Assembly: GCF_000003605.2 (NCBI RefSeq)
Contig: NW_003139100.1
Coordinates: 1-49,124 of the forward strand
Source: Saccoglossus kowalevskii
Taxonomy: Eukaryota; Hemichordata; Enteropneusta; Harrimaniidae
Direction of reading: 5' to 3'
DNA: 49,124 nt
Shown: positions 1-14,169 of the stretch, piece after piece
Position numbering within the stretch: position 1 is the first letter of the stretch
How the letters are laid out: each line of letters begins with the position of its first letter
Program-made: the position numbers and the translations under genes
The notes under the pieces: model-generated
Seen by the model: the letters and a program-made list of their open reading frames with translations, nothing else
What the model was told of the DNA's origin: nothing
The model's database searches: none

Positions 1-169
1 GTGACTCTCCCATTCTCCCTCATATAGTGCTCTATTTTGTCTTTGTTGTCATGTCTCCTGTGTCAAATACCATGGTTACCAAGATCAGTAGAAAAGTAGA
101 CATGATGCTAGGAGAGAATGGAATACTATTTGAGGGTAAAATACAAGTCATGTGACTCTCCCACTCTCC

Positions 170-1268
170 CTCATATAGTGCTCTATTTTATCCTGTTGTT
201 ATGTCAAATACCATGGTTACAAAGATCAATAGAACAGTAGACATGATGCTGGGAGAGAATGGAATACTGTTTGAGAGAAAAATGCAAGTCATGTGACTCT
301 CTCACTCTCCCTCATATAGTGCTCTATTTTATCCTGTTGTCATGTCTCCTGTGTCAACTACCATGTTTACAAAGATCACTAGAACAGTAGACATGATGCT
401 GGGAGAGAATGGAATACTATTTGAGGGAAAAATACAAGTCATGTGACTCTCTCACTCTCCCTCATATAGTGCTCCATGTTATCCCGTTGTCATGTCTCCT
501 GTGTAAAATACCATGGTTACAAAGATCAATAGAACAGTAGACATGATGCTGGGTGAGAATGGAATACTATTTGACGGGAAAATACAAGTCATGTGACTCT
601 CTCACTCTCCCTCATATAGTGCTCTATTTTATCCTGTTGTCATGTCTCCTGTGTCAAATACTATGATTACAAAGATCAATAGAACAGTAGACATGATGCT
701 GGAAGAGAATGGAATACTATTTGAGGGGAAAAATACAAGTCATGTGACTCTCACTCTCCCTCATATAGTGCTCTATTTTATTCCGTTGTCATGTCTCCTG
801 TGTCAAATACCATGGTTTACAAAGATCAGTAGAAAAGTAGACATGATGCTGGGAGAGAATGGAATACTATTTGAGGGAAAAATACAAGTCATGTGACTCT
901 CCCACTCTCCCTCATATAGTGCTCTATTTTATCCTGTTGTTATGTCAAATACCATGGTTACAAAGATCAATAGAAGAGTAGACATGATGCTGGGAGAGAA
1001 TGGAATACTATTTGAGGATAAAATGCAAGTCATGTGACTCTCTCACTCTCCCTCATATAGTGCTCTATTTTATCCTGTTGTCATGTCTCCTGTGTCAAAT
1101 ACCATGGTTACAAAGATCAGTAGAAAAGTAGACATGAGGCTTGAGAGAATGGAATACTATTTGAGGGTAAAATACAAGTCATGTGACTCTCCCACTTTCT
1201 CTCATATAGTGCTCTATTTTATCATGTTGTCATGTCTCCTGTGTCAAATACCATGGTTACAAAGATCA
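170..1268 (+). repeat. Higher-order block A1 (pair with 1791-2889)
   Basis: This stretch of about 1.1 kb matches 1791-2889 almost base for base at an offset of 1620-1621 bp, about 11 monomers. Shared diagnostic oddities include ACCATGTTTACAAAG, the CTCCATGTTATCCCG unit, TTTGACGGGAAAA and GACATGAGGCTTGAG. Only about four differences were seen, among them a one-base length difference (CATGGTTTAC here, CATGGTTAC in the partner). Both edges are inferred from where the diagnostic variants stop agreeing. Confidence 0.85.
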
Positions 1269-1790
1269 ATGGAACAGTAGATATGATGCTGGGAGAGAAT
1301 GGAATACTATTTGAAGGAAAAATGCAAGTCATGTGACTCTCTCACTCTCCCTCATATAGTGCTCTATTTTATCCAGTTGTCATGTCTCCTCTGTCAAATA
1401 CCACGATTACAAAGATCAATAGAACAGAAGACATGATGCTGGGAGAGAATGGAATACTATTTGAGGGAAAAATACAAGTCATGTGACTGTCTCACTCTCC
1501 CTCATATAGTGCTCTATTTTATCCTATTGTCATGTCTCCTGTGTCAAATACCATGGTTACAAAGATCAATAGAACAGTAGCTATGATGCTGGGAGAGAAT
1601 GGAATACTATTTGAGGGAAAAATGCAAGTCATGTGACTCTCACTCTCCCTCATATAGTGCTCTATTTTTTCCCGTTGTCATGTCTCCTCTGTCAAATACC
1701 ATGGTTACAAAGATCATTAGAACAATAGACATGATGCTGGGAGAGAATGGAATAATATTTGAGGGTAAAATACAAGTCATGTGACTCTCC

Positions 1791-2889
1791 CTCATATAGG
1801 GCTCTATTTTATCCTGTTGTTATGTCAAATACCATGGTTACAAAGATCAATAGAACAGAAGACATGATGCTGGGAGAGAATGGAATACTGTTTGAGAGAA
1901 AAATGCAAGTCATGTGACTCTCTCACTCTCCCTCATATAGTGCTCTATTTTATCCTGTTGTCATGTCTCCTGTGTCAACTACCATGTTTACAAAGATCAC
2001 TAGAACAGTAGACATGATGCTGGGAGAGAATGGAATACTATTTGAGGGAAAAATACAAGTCATGTGACTCTCTCACTCTCCCTCATATAGTGCTCCATGT
2101 TATCCCGTTGTCATGTCTCCTGTGTAAAATACCATGGTTACAAAGATCAATAGAACAGTAGACATGATGCTGGGTGAGAATGGAATACTATTTGACGGGA
2201 AAATACAAGTCATGTGACTCTCTCACTCTCCCTCATATAGTGCTCTATTTTATCCTGTTGTCATGTCTCCTGTGTCAAATACTATGATTACAAAGATCAA
2301 TAGAACAGTAGACATGATGCTGGAAGAGAATGGAATACTATTTGAGGGGAAAAATACAAGTCATGTGACTCTCACTCTCCCTCATATATTGCTCTATTTT
2401 ATTCCGTTGTCATGTCTCCTGTGTCAAATACCATGGTTACAAAGATCAGTAGAAAAATAGACATGATGCTGGGAGAGAATGGAATACTATTTGAGGGAAA
2501 AATACAAGTCATGTGACTCTCCCACTCTCCCTCATATAGTGCTCTATTTTATCCTGTTGTTATGTCAAATACCATGGTTACAAAGATCAATAGAAGAGTA
2601 GACATGATGCTGGGAGAGAATGGAATACTATTTGAGGATAAAATGCAAGTCATGTGACTCTCTCACTCTCCCTCATATAGTGCTCTATTTTATCCTGTTG
2701 TCATGTCTCCTGTGTCAAATACCATGGTTACAAAGATCAGTAGAAAAGTAGACATGAGGCTTGAGAGAATGGAATACTATTTGAGGGTAAAATACAAGTC
2801 ATGTGACTCTCCCACTTTCTCTCATATAGTGCTCTATTTTATCATGTTGTCATGTCTCCTGTGTCAAATACCATGGTTACAAAGATCAT
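1791..2889 (+). repeat. Higher-order block A2 (copy of 170-1268)
   Basis: This is the second copy of the 11-monomer block, shifted by 1620-1621 bp. Differences from A1 include GAACAGAAGAC for GAACAGTAGAC, ATATTGCTC for ATAGTGCTC, AAAAATAG for AAAAGTAG, and the loss of one T after CATGG. After about 2889 the sequence departs from A1 and instead resembles the GATCATTAGAAC unit near 1711, so this end is a recombination joint rather than the end of a strict period. Confidence 0.85.
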
Positions 2890-4449
2890 TAGAACAGTAG
2901 ACATGATGCTGGGAGAGAATGGAATAATATTTGAGGGTAAAATACAAGTCATGTGACTCTCCCTCATATAGTGCTCTATTTTATCCTGTTGTTATGTCAA
3001 ATACCATGGTTACAAAGATCAATAGAACAGTAGACATGATGCTGGGAGAGAATGGAATACTGTTTGAGAGAAAAATGCAAGTCATGTGACTCTCTCACTC
3101 TCCCTCATATAGTGCTCTATTTTATCCTGTTGTCATGTCTCCTGTGTCAACTACCATGGTTACAAAGATCAGTCGAAAAGTAGACATGATGCTTGAGAGA
3201 ATGGAATACTATTTGAAAGGTAAAATACAAGTCATGTGACTCTCCCACTCTCCCTCATATAGTGCTCTATTTTATCCCGTTGTCATGTGTCAAATACCAT
3301 GGTTACAAAGATCAATAGACAGTCGACATGATGCTGGGAGAGATGGAATACTATTTGAGGGAAAAATGCAAGTTATGTGACTCTCTCACTCTCCCTGATA
3401 TAGTGCTCTATTTTATCCCATTGTCATGTCTCCTCTGTCAAATACCATGGTTACAAAGATCATTAGAACAGTAGACATGATGCTGGGAGAGAATGGAATA
3501 CTATTTGAGGGTAAAATACAAGTCATGTGACTCTCCCTCATATAGTGCTCTATTTTATCCTGTTGTTATGTCAAATACCATGGTTACAAAGATCAATAGA
3601 ACAGTAGACATGATACTGGGAGAGAATGGAAAACTGTTTGAGAGAAAAATGCAAGTCATGTGACTCTCTCTCTCTCCCTCATATAGTGCTCTATTTTATC
3701 CTGTTGTCATGTCTCCTGTGTCAACTACCATGGTTACAACGATCAGTAGAAAAGTAGACATGATGCTTGAGAGAATGGAATACTATTTGAGGGTAAAATA
3801 CAAGTCATGTGACTCTCCCACTCTCCCTCATATAGTGCTCTATTTTATCCTGTTGTCATGTGTCAAATACCATGGTTACAAAGATCAATAGAACAGTAGA
3901 CATGATGCTGGGAGAGAATGGAATGCTATTTGAAGGAAAAATACAAGTCATGTGACTCTCTCACTCTCCCTCATATAGTGCTCTATTTTATCCCGTTGTC
4001 ATGTCTCCTGTGTCAAATACCATGGTTACAAAGATCAGTAGAAAAGTAGACATGATGCTGGGAGAGAATGGAATACAATTTGAGGGTAAAATACAAGTCA
4101 TGTGACTCTCCCACTCTCCCTCATATAGTACTCTATTTTATCCTGTTGTCATGTCTCCTGTGTCAAATACCATGGTTACAAAGATCAGTAGAAAAGTAGA
4201 CATGATGCTTGAGAGAATGGAATACTATTTGAAGGTAAAATACAAGTCATGTGACTCTCCACTCTCCCTCATATAGTGCTCTATTTTATCCTGTTGTCAT
4301 GTCTCCTCTGTCAAATACCATGATTACAAAGATCAGTAGAAAAGTAGACATGATGCTGGGAGAGAATGGAATACTATTTGAGGGTAAAATACAAGTAATG
4401 TGACTCTCCCACTCTCCCTCATATAGTACTCTATTTTATCCTGTTGTCA

Positions 4450-4985
4450 TGTCTCCTGTGTCAAATACCATGGTTACAAAGATCAGTAGAAAAGTAGACA
4501 TGATGCTGGGAGAGAATGGAATACTATTTGAGGGAAAAATACAAGTCATGTGACTCTCCCACTCTCCCTCATATAGTGCTCTATTTTACCCTGTTGTTAT
4601 GTCAAATACCATGGTTACAAAGATCAATAGAAGAGTAGACATGATGCTGGGAGAGAATGGAATACTATTTGAGGATAAAATGCAAGTCATGTGACTCTCT
4701 CACTCTCCCTCATATAGTGCTCTATTTTATCCTGTTGTCATGTCTCCTGTGTCAAATATCATGGTTACAAAGATCAGTAGAAAAGTAGACATGATGCTTG
4801 AGAGTATGGAATACTATTTGAAGGTAAAATACAAGTCATGTGACTCTCCCACTCTCCCTCATATAGTGCTCTATTTTATCCAGTTGTCATGTCTCCTCTG
4901 TCAAATACCATGATTACAAAGATCAATAGAACAGAAGACATGATGCTGGGAGAGAATGGAATACTATTTGATTGAAAAATACAAA
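4450..4985 (+). repeat. Block shared with 45918-46453 (41.5 kb apart)
   Basis: This segment carries rare joint markers: TTTTACCCTGTTGTTATG, GAGAGTATGGAATAC, TTATCCAGTTGTC and TTTGATTGAAAAAT. The same series, in the same order, recurs at 45918-46453 at an offset of about 41468 bp. It ties domain A to the distal edge of the array and is the longest-range match I found. Confidence 0.75.
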
Positions 4986-5149
4986 TCATGTGACTGTCTC
5001 ACTCTCCCTCATATAGTGCTCTATTTTATTCTGTTGTCATGTCTCCTGTGTCAAATACCATGGTTACAAAGATCAATAGAACAGTAGACATGATGCTGGG
5101 AGAGAATGGAATACTATTTGAGGGAAAAATACAAGTCATGTGACTCTCC

Positions 5150-6865
5150 CACTCTTCCTCATATAGTGCTCTATTTTATCCCGTTGTCATGTCTCCTGTG
5201 TCAAATACCATGGTTACAAAGATCAATAGAACAGTAGATATGATGCTGGGAGAGGATGGAATGCTATTTGAACGAAAAATGCAAGTCATGTGACTCTCTC
5301 ACTTTCCCTCATATAGTGCTCTATTTTATCCAGTTGTCATGTCTCCTCTGTCAAATACCATGATTACAAAGATCAATAGAACAGAAGACATGATGCTGGG
5401 AGAGAATGGAATACTATTTGAGGGAAAAATACAAGTCATGTGACTGTCTCACTCTCCCTCATATAGTGCTCTATTTTATCCTGTTGTCATGTCTCCTGTG
5501 TCAAATACCATGGTTACAAAGATCAATAGAACAGTAGATATGATGCTGGGAGAGAATGGAATACTATTTGAACGAAAAATGCAAGTCATGTGACTCTCTC
5601 ACTCTCCCTCATATAGTGCTCTATTTTATCCTGTTGTCATGTCTCCTGTGTCAAATACCATGGTTACAAAGATCAATAGAACAGTAGATATGATGCTGGG
5701 AGAGAATGGAATACTATTTGAACGAAAAATGCAAGTCATGTGACTCTCTCACTCTCCTCATATAGTGCTCTATTTTATCCCGTTGTCATGTCTCCTCTGT
5801 CAAATACCATGGTTACAAAGATCATTAGAACAGTAGACATGATGCTGGGAGAGAATGGAATACTATTTGAGGGTAAAATACAAGTCATGTGACTCTCCCT
5901 CATATAGTGCTCTATTTTATCCTGTTGTTATGTCAAATACCATGGTTACAAAGATCAATAGAACAGTGGACATGATGCTTGGAGAGAATGGAAAACTGTT
6001 TGAGAGAAAAATGCAAGTCATGTGACTCTCTCACTCTCCCTCATATAGTGCTCTATTTTATCCTGTTGTCATGTCTCCTGTGTCAACTACCATGGTTACA
6101 ACGATCAGTAGAAAAGTAGACATGATGCTTGAGAGAATGGAATACTATTTGAGGGTAAAATACAAGTCATGTGACTCTCCCACTCTCCCTCGAATAGTGC
6201 TCTATTTTATCCTGTTGTCATCTGTCAAATACCATGGTTACAAAGATCAATAGAACAGTAGACATGATGCTGGGAGAGAATGGAATACTATTTGAGGGAA
6301 AAATACAAGTCATGTGACTCTCTCACTCTCCCTCATATAGTGCTCTATTTTATCCCGTTGTCAGGTCTCCTGTGTCAAATACCATGGTTACAAAGATCAG
6401 TTGAAAAGCAGACATGATGCTGGGAGAGAATGGAATACAATTTGAGGGTAAAATACAAGTCATGTGACTCTCCCACTCTCCCTCATATAGTACTCTATTT
6501 TATCCTGTTGTCATGTTTCCTGTGTCAAATACCATGGTTACAAAGATCAGTAGAAAAGTAGACATGATGCTTGAGAGAATGGAATACTATTTGAGGGTAA
6601 AATACAAGTCATGTGACTCTCCACTCTCCCTCATATAGTGCTCTATTTTATCCTGTTGTCATGTCTCCTCTGTCAAATACCATGATTACAAAGATCAGTA
6701 GAAAAGTAGACATGATGCTGGGAGAGAATGGAATACTATTTGAGGGTAAAATACAAGTAATGTGACTCTCCCACTCTCCCTCATATAGTACTCTATTTTA
6801 TCCTGTTGTCATGTCTCCTGTGTCAAATACCATGGTTACAAAGATCAGTAGAAAAGTAGACATGA
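5150..6865 (+). repeat. Block D1 (copied at 30330-32040)
   Basis: About 1.7 kb matches 30330-32040 at an offset of 25176-25177 bp. Shared rare markers are TTTGAACGAAAAATG, CTCACTTTCCCTC, TCTCCTCATATAG (one C lost), GGAAAACTGTTTGAG, ACAACGATCAG, GGAATACAATTTG and CAAGTAATGTGAC. The copy lost one G (GATGCTGGAGAG near 30873), which explains the one-base offset change. The matching stops near 6865, exactly where block F1 takes over the comparison with 33755 onward. Confidence 0.82.
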
Positions 6866-7940
6866 TGCTTGAGAGAATGGAATACTATTTGAGGGTAAAA
6901 TACAAGTCATGTGACTCTCCCACTCTCCCTCATATAGTGCTCTATTTTATCCTGTTGTCATGTCTCCTCTGTCAAATACCATGGTTACAAAAATCAATAG
7001 AACAGAAGACATGATGCTGGGAGAGAATGGAATACTATTTGAGAGTAAAATGCAAGTCATGTGACTCTCTCACTCTCCCTCATATAATGCTCTATTTTAT
7101 TCCGTTGTCATGTCTCCTTGTCAAATACCATGGTTACAAAGATCAGTAGAAAAGTAGACATGATGCTGGGAGAGAATGGAATACTATTTGAGGGTAAAAT
7201 ACAAGTCATGTGACTCTCCCTCATGTAGTGCTCTATTTTATCCTGTTGTTATGTCAAATACCATGGTTACAAAGATCAATAGAACAGTAGACATGATGCT
7301 GGGAGAGAATGGAATACTGTTTGAGAGAAAAATGCAAGTCATGTGACTATCTCACTCTCCCTCATATAGTGCTCTATTTTATCCTGTTGTCATGTCTCCT
7401 GTGTCAACTACCATGGTTACAAAGATCAGTAGAAAAGTAGACATGATGCTTGAGAGAATGGAATACTATTTGAGGGTAAAATACAAGTCATGTGACTCTC
7501 CCACTCTCCCTCATATAGTGCTCTATTTAATCCTGTTGTTATGTGTCAAATACCATGGTTACAAAGATCAATAGAACAGTAGACATGATGCTGGGAGAGA
7601 ATGGAATACTATTTAAGGGAAAAATACAAGTCATGTGACTCTCCCACTCTCCCTCATATAGTGCTCTATTTTATCCTGTTGTCATGTCTCCTCTGTCAAA
7701 TACCATGGTTACAAAAATCAATAGAACAGAAGACATGATGCTGGGAGAGAATGGAATACTATTTGAGGGTAAAATACAAGTCATGTGACTCTCCCACTCT
7801 CCCTCATATAGTGCTCTATTTTATCCTGTTGTCATGTCTCCTCTGTCTAATACTATGATTACAAAGATCAATAGAACAGTAGACATGATACTGGGAGAGA
7901 ACGGAATACTATTTGATGGAAAAATACAAGTTATGTGACT
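6811..7940 (+). repeat. Block F1 (copied at 33755-34885)
   Basis: About 1.1 kb matches 33755-34885 at an offset of about 26942 bp. Shared markers include TTTGAGAGTAAAATGC, CTCATATAATGCTC with TTATTCCG, GACTATCTCAC, TCTATTTAATCCTG followed by GTTATGTGTC, and CTGTCTAATACTATG. Within it, 7490-7880 also matches 27234-27620 at an offset of 19744 bp. The block directly continues block D1 here, but in the copy the two are about 1.77 kb further apart. Confidence 0.82.
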
Positions 7941-10900
7941 CTCTCATGCTCCCTCATATAGGGCTCTATTTTATCCTGTTGTCATGTCAAATACCATGGT
8001 TACAAAGATCAATAGAACAGTAGACATGATGCTGGGGGAGAATGGAACACTATTTGAGGGTAAAATGCAAGTCATGTGACTCTCTCACTCTCCCTCATAT
8101 AGTGCTCTATTTTATCCTGTTGTCATGTCAAATACCATGGTTACAAAGATCAATAGAACAGTAGACATGATGCTGGGAGAGAATGGAATACTATTTGAGG
8201 GTAATATGCAAGTCATGTGACTCTCACTCTCCCTCATATAGTGCTCTATTTTATCCCGTTGTCATGTCTCCTGTGTCAAATACCATGGTTACAAAGATCA
8301 GTAGAAAAGTAGACATGATGCTGGGAGAGAATGGAATACTATTTGAGGGTAAAATACAAGTCATGTGACTCTCCCACTCTCCCTCATATAGTACTCTATT
8401 TTATCCTGTTGTCATGTCTCCTGTGTCAAATACCATGGTTACAAAGATCAGTAGAAAAGTAGACATGATGCTGGAAGAGAATGAAATACTATTTGAGGGG
8501 AAAAATACAAGTCATGTGACTCTCACTCTCCCTCACATAGTGCTCTATTTTATCCCGTTGTCATGTCTCCTGTGTAAAATACCATGGTTACAAAGATCAA
8601 TAGAACAGTAGACATGATGCTGGGAGAGAACGGAATACTATTTGATGGAAAAATACAAGTTATGTGACTCTCTCATGCTCCCTCATATAGGGCTCTATTT
8701 TATCCTGTTGTCATGTCAAATACCATGGTTACAAAGATCAATAGAACAGTAGACATGATGCTGGGAGAGAATGGAATACTATTTGAGGGTAAAATGCAAG
8801 TCATGTGACTCTCCCACTCTCCCTCATATAGTTCTCTATTTTATCCTGTTGTCATGTCTTCTGTGTCAAATACCATGGTTACAAAGATCAGTAGAAAAGT
8901 AGACAGGATGCTTGAGGAATGGAATACTATTTGAGGGTAAAATACAAGTCATGTGACTCTCCCACTCTCCCTCATATAGTGCTCTATTTTATCCTGTTGT
9001 CATGTCTCCTCTGTCAAATACCATGGTTACAAAAATCAATAGAACAGAAGACATGATGCTGGGAGAAAATGGAATACTATTTGAGGGTAAAATGCAAGTC
9101 ATGTGACTCTCTCACTCTCCCTCATATAATGCTCTATTTTATTCCGTTGTCATGTCTCCTGTGTCAAATACCATGGTTACAAAGATCAGTAGAAAAGTAG
9201 ACATGCTGGTTGAGAATGGAATACTATTTGAGGGTAAAATACAAGTCATGTGACTCTCCCTCATATAGTGCTCTATTTTATCCTGTTGTTATGTCAAATA
9301 CCATGGTAACAAAGATCAATAGAACAGTAGACATGATGCTGGGAGAGAATGGAATACTGTTTGAGAGAAAAATGCAAGTCATGTGACTCTCTCACTCTCC
9401 CTCATATAGTGCTCTATTTTATCCTGTTGTCATGTCTCCTGTGTCAAATACCATGGTTACAAAGATCAGTAGAAAAGTAGACATGATGCTTGAGAGAATG
9501 GAATACTATTTGAGGGTAAAATACAAGTCATGTGACTCTCCCACTCTCCCTCATATAGTGCTCTATTTTATCCTGTTGTCATGTCTCCTCTGTCAAATAC
9601 CATGGTTACAAAAATCAATAGAACAGAAGACATGATGCTGGGAGAGAATGGAATACTATTTGAGGGTAAAATGCAAGTTATGTGACTCTCTCACTCTCCC
9701 TCATATAATGCTCTATTTTATTCCGTTGTCATGTCTCCTGTGTCAAATACCATGGTTACAAAGATCAGTAGAAAAGTAGACATGATGCTGGGAGAGAATG
9801 GAATACTATTTGAGGGTAAAATACAAGTCATGTGACTCTCCCACTCTCCCTCATATAGTGCTCTATTTTATCCTGTTGTTATGTCAAATACCATGGTTAC
9901 AAAGATCAATAGAACAGGAGACATGATGCTGGGAGAGAATGGAATACTGTTTGAGATAAAAATGCAAGCCATGTGACTCTCTCACTCTCCCTCATATAGT
10001 GCTCTATTTTATCCTGTTGTCATGTCTCCTGTGTAAAATACCATGGTTACAAAGATCAATAGAACAGTAGACATGATGCTGGGAGAGAATGGAATACTAT
10101 TTGAGGGAAAAATACAAGTCATGTGACTCTCTCACTCTCCCTCATATAGTGCTCCATGTTATCCCGTTGTCATGTCTCCTGTGTAAAATACCATGGTTAC
10201 AAAGATCAATAGAACAGTAGACATGATGCTGGGAGAGAATGGAATACTATTGGACGGGAAAATACAAGTAATGTGACTCTCACACTCTCCCTCATATAGT
10301 GTTCTATTTTATCCTGTTGTCATGTCTCCTCTGTCAAATACCATGGTTACAAAGATCAATAGAAAAGTAGACATGATGCTGGGAGAGAATGGAATACTAT
10401 TTGAGGGTAAAATACAAGTCATGTGACTCTCCCACTCTCCCTCATATAGTGCTCTATTTTATCCTGTTGTCATGTCTCCTGTGTCAAATACCATGGTTAG
10501 AAAGATCAGTAGAAAAGTAGACATGATGCTTGAGAGAATGGAATACTATTTGAGGGTAAAATACAAGTCATGTGACTCTCCCACTCTCCCTCATATAGTG
10601 CTCTATTTTATCCTGTTGTCATGTCTCCTCTGTCAAATACCATGGTTACAAATATCAATAGAATAGAAGACATGATGCTGGGAGAGAATGGAATACTATT
10701 TGAGGGAAAAATACAAGTCATGTGACTCTCTCACTCTCCCTCATATAATGCTCTATTTTATTCCGTTGTCATGTCTCCTGTGTCAAATACCATGGTTACA
10801 AAGATCAGTAGAAAAGTAGACATGATGCTGGGAGAGAATGGAATACTATTTGAGGGTAAAATACAAGTCATGTGACTCTCCCACTCTCCCTCATATAGTG

Positions 10901-11361
10901 CTCTATTTTATCCTGTTGTTATGTCAAATACCATGGTTACAAAGATCAATAGAACACTAGACATGATGCTGGGAGAAAATGGAATACTGTTTGAGAGAAA
11001 AATGCAAGTCATGTGACTCTCTCACTCTCCCTCGTATAGTGCTCTATTTTATCCTGTTGTCATGTCTCCTGTTTCAACAACCATGGTTACAAAGATCACT
11101 AGAACAGTAGACATGATGCTGGGAGAGAATGGAATACTATTTGAGGGAAAAATACAAGTCATGTGACTCTCTCACTCTCCCTCATATAGTGCTCCATGTT
11201 ATCCCGTTGTCATGTCTCCTGTGTAAAATACCATGGTTACAAAGATCAATAGAACAGTAGACATGATGCTGGGAGAGAATGGAATACTATTTGACGGGAA
11301 AATACAAGTCATGTGACTCTCTCACTCTCCCTCATATAGTGCTCTATTTTATCCTGTTGTC

Positions 11362-11930
11362 ATGTCTCCTGTGTCTAATACTATGATTACAAAGATCAAT
11401 AGAACAGCAGACATGATGCTGGAAGAGAATGGAATACTATTTGAGGGGAAAAATACAAGTCATGTGACTCTCACTCTCCCTCATATAGTACTTTATTTTA
11501 TCCCGTTGTCATGTCTCCTGTGTAAAATACCATGGTTACAAAGACCAATAGAAAAGTAGACATGATGCTGGGAGAGAGCGGAATACTATTTGATGGAAAA
11601 ATACAAGTTATGTGACTCTCTCATGCTCCCTCATATAGGACTCTATTTTATCCTGTTGTCATGTCAAATACCATGGTTACAAAGATCAATAAAACAGTAT
11701 ACATGATGCTGGGGGAGAATGGAATACTATTTGAGGGTAAAATGCAAGTCATGTGACTCTCTCACTCTCCCTCATATAGTGCTCTGTTTTTATCCTGTTG
11801 TCATGTCAACTACCATGGTTACAAGATCAATACAACAGTAGACATGATGCTTGAGAGAATGGTATACTATTTGAGGGTAAATGCAAGTCATGTGACTTTC
11901 TCACTCTCCATCATATAGTGCTCTATTTTA
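11362..11930 (+). repeat. Block E1 (copied at 33026-33590)
   Basis: This segment shares GAACAGCAGACATG, AGTACTTTATTTTATC, AAAGACCAATAGAAAAG, GAGAGAGCGGAATAC, ATAGGACTCTA, GCTCTGTTTT and the CTCCATCATATAG variant with 33026-33590, at an offset of 21664 bp at its start. The version here has extra decay (AATAAAACAGTATAC, ACAAGATCAATACAAC) that the distal copy lacks, so the distal copy is nearer the consensus. Confidence 0.8.
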
Positions 11931-14169
11931 TCCTGTTGTCATGTGTCAAATACCATGGTTACAAAGATCAATAGTACAGTAGACACGATGCTGGGAGAGA
12001 ATGGAATACTATTTGAGGGTAAAATACAAGTCATGTGACTCTCCCACTCTCCCTCATATAGTGCTCTATTTTATCCTGTTGTCATGTCTCGTGTGTCAAA
12101 TACCATGGTTACAAAGATCAGTAGAAAAGTAGACATGATGCTTGAGAGAATGGAATACTATTTGAGGGTAAAATACAAGTCATGTGACTCTCCCACTCTC
12201 CCTCATATAGTGCTCTATTTTATCCTGTTGTCATGTCTCCTCTGTCAAATACCATGGTTACAAAAATCAATACAAAAGAAGACATGATGCTGGGAGAGAA
12301 TGGAATACTATTTGAGGGTAAAATACAGGTCATGTGACTCTCTCACTCCCCCTCATATAATGCTCTATTTTATTCCGTTGTCATGTCTCCTGTGTCAAAT
12401 ACCATGGTTACAAAGATCAGGAGAAAAGTAGACATGATGCTGGGAGAGAATGGAATACTATTTGAGGGTAAAATACAAGTCATGTGACTCTCCCACTCTC
12501 CCTCATATAGTGCTCTATTTTATCCTGTTGTTATGTCAAATACCATGGTTACAAAGATCAATAGAACAGTAGACATGATGCTGGGAGAGAATGGAATACT
12601 GTTTGAAGGAAAAATACAAGTCATGTGACTCTCACACTCTCCCTCATATAGTGCTCCATGTTATCCCGTTGTCATGTCTCCTGTGTAAAATACCATGGTT
12701 ACAAAGATCACTAGAACAGTAGACATGATGCTGGGAGAGAATGGAATACTATTTGAGGGAAAAATACAAGTCATGTGACTCTCACACTCTCCCTCATATA
12801 GTGCTCCATGTTATCCCGTTGTCATGTCTCCTGTGTAAAATACCATGGTTACAAAGATCAATAGAACAGTAGACATGATGCTGGGAGAGAATGGAATACT
12901 ATTTGACGGGAAAATACAAGTCATGTGACTCTCCCACTCTCCTCATATAGTGCTCTATTTTATCCTGTTGTTATGTCAAATATCATGGTTACAAAGATCA
13001 ATAGAACAGTAGACATGATGCTGGGAGAGAATGGAATACTATTTGAGGGTAAAATGCAAGTCATGTGACTCTCTCACACTCCCTCATATAGTGCTCTATT
13101 TTATCCTGTTGTCATGTCTCCTGTGTCAAATACTATGATTACAAAGATCAATAGAACAGTAGACATGATGCTGGAAGAGAATGGAATACTATTTGAGGGG
13201 AAAATACAAGTCATGTGACTCTCACTCTCCCTCATATAGTGCTCTATTTTATCCTGTTGTCATGTCTCCTGTGTAAAATAACATGGTTACAAAGATCAAT
13301 AGAACAGTAGACATGATGCTGGGAGAGAACGGAATACTATTTGATGGAAAAATACAAGTTATGTGACTCTCTCATGCTCCCTCATATAGGGCTCTATTTT
13401 ATCCTGTTGTCATGTCAAATACCATGGTTACAAAGATCAATAGAACAGTAGACATGATGCTGGGGAGAATGGAATACTATTTGAGGGTAAAATGCAAGTC
13501 ATGTGACTCTCTCACACTCCCTCATATAGTGCTCTATTTTATCCTGTTGTCATGTCAAATACCATGGTTACAAAGATCAATAGAACAGTAGATATGATGC
13601 TGGGAGAGAATGGAATACTATTTGAGGGTAAAATGCAAGTAATGTCACTCTCTCACTCTCCCTCATATAGTGCTCTATTTTAATCAGTTATCATGTCTCC
13701 TCTGTCAAATACCATGGTTACAAAGATCAGTAGAAAAGTAGACATGATGCTGGGAGAGAATGGAATACTATTTGAGGGTAAAATACAAGTCATGTGACTC
13801 TCTCACTCTCCCTCATATAGTGCTCTATTTTATCCTGTTGTCATGTCTCCTGTGTCAAATACCATGGTTACAAAGATCAGTAGAAAAGTAGACATGATGC
13901 TGGGAGAGAATGGAATACTATTTGAGGGTAAAATACAAGTCATATGACTCTCCCACTCTCCCTCATACAGTGCACTATTTTATCCTGTTGTCATGTGTCA
14001 AATACCATGGTTACAAAGATCAATAGAACAGTAGACATGATGCTGGGAGTGAATGGAATACTATTTTAGGGAAAAATACAAGTCATGCGACTCTCTCACT
14101 CTCCCTCATATAGTGCTCTATTTTATCCCGTTGTCATGTCTACTGTGTCAAATACCATGGTTACAAAGA

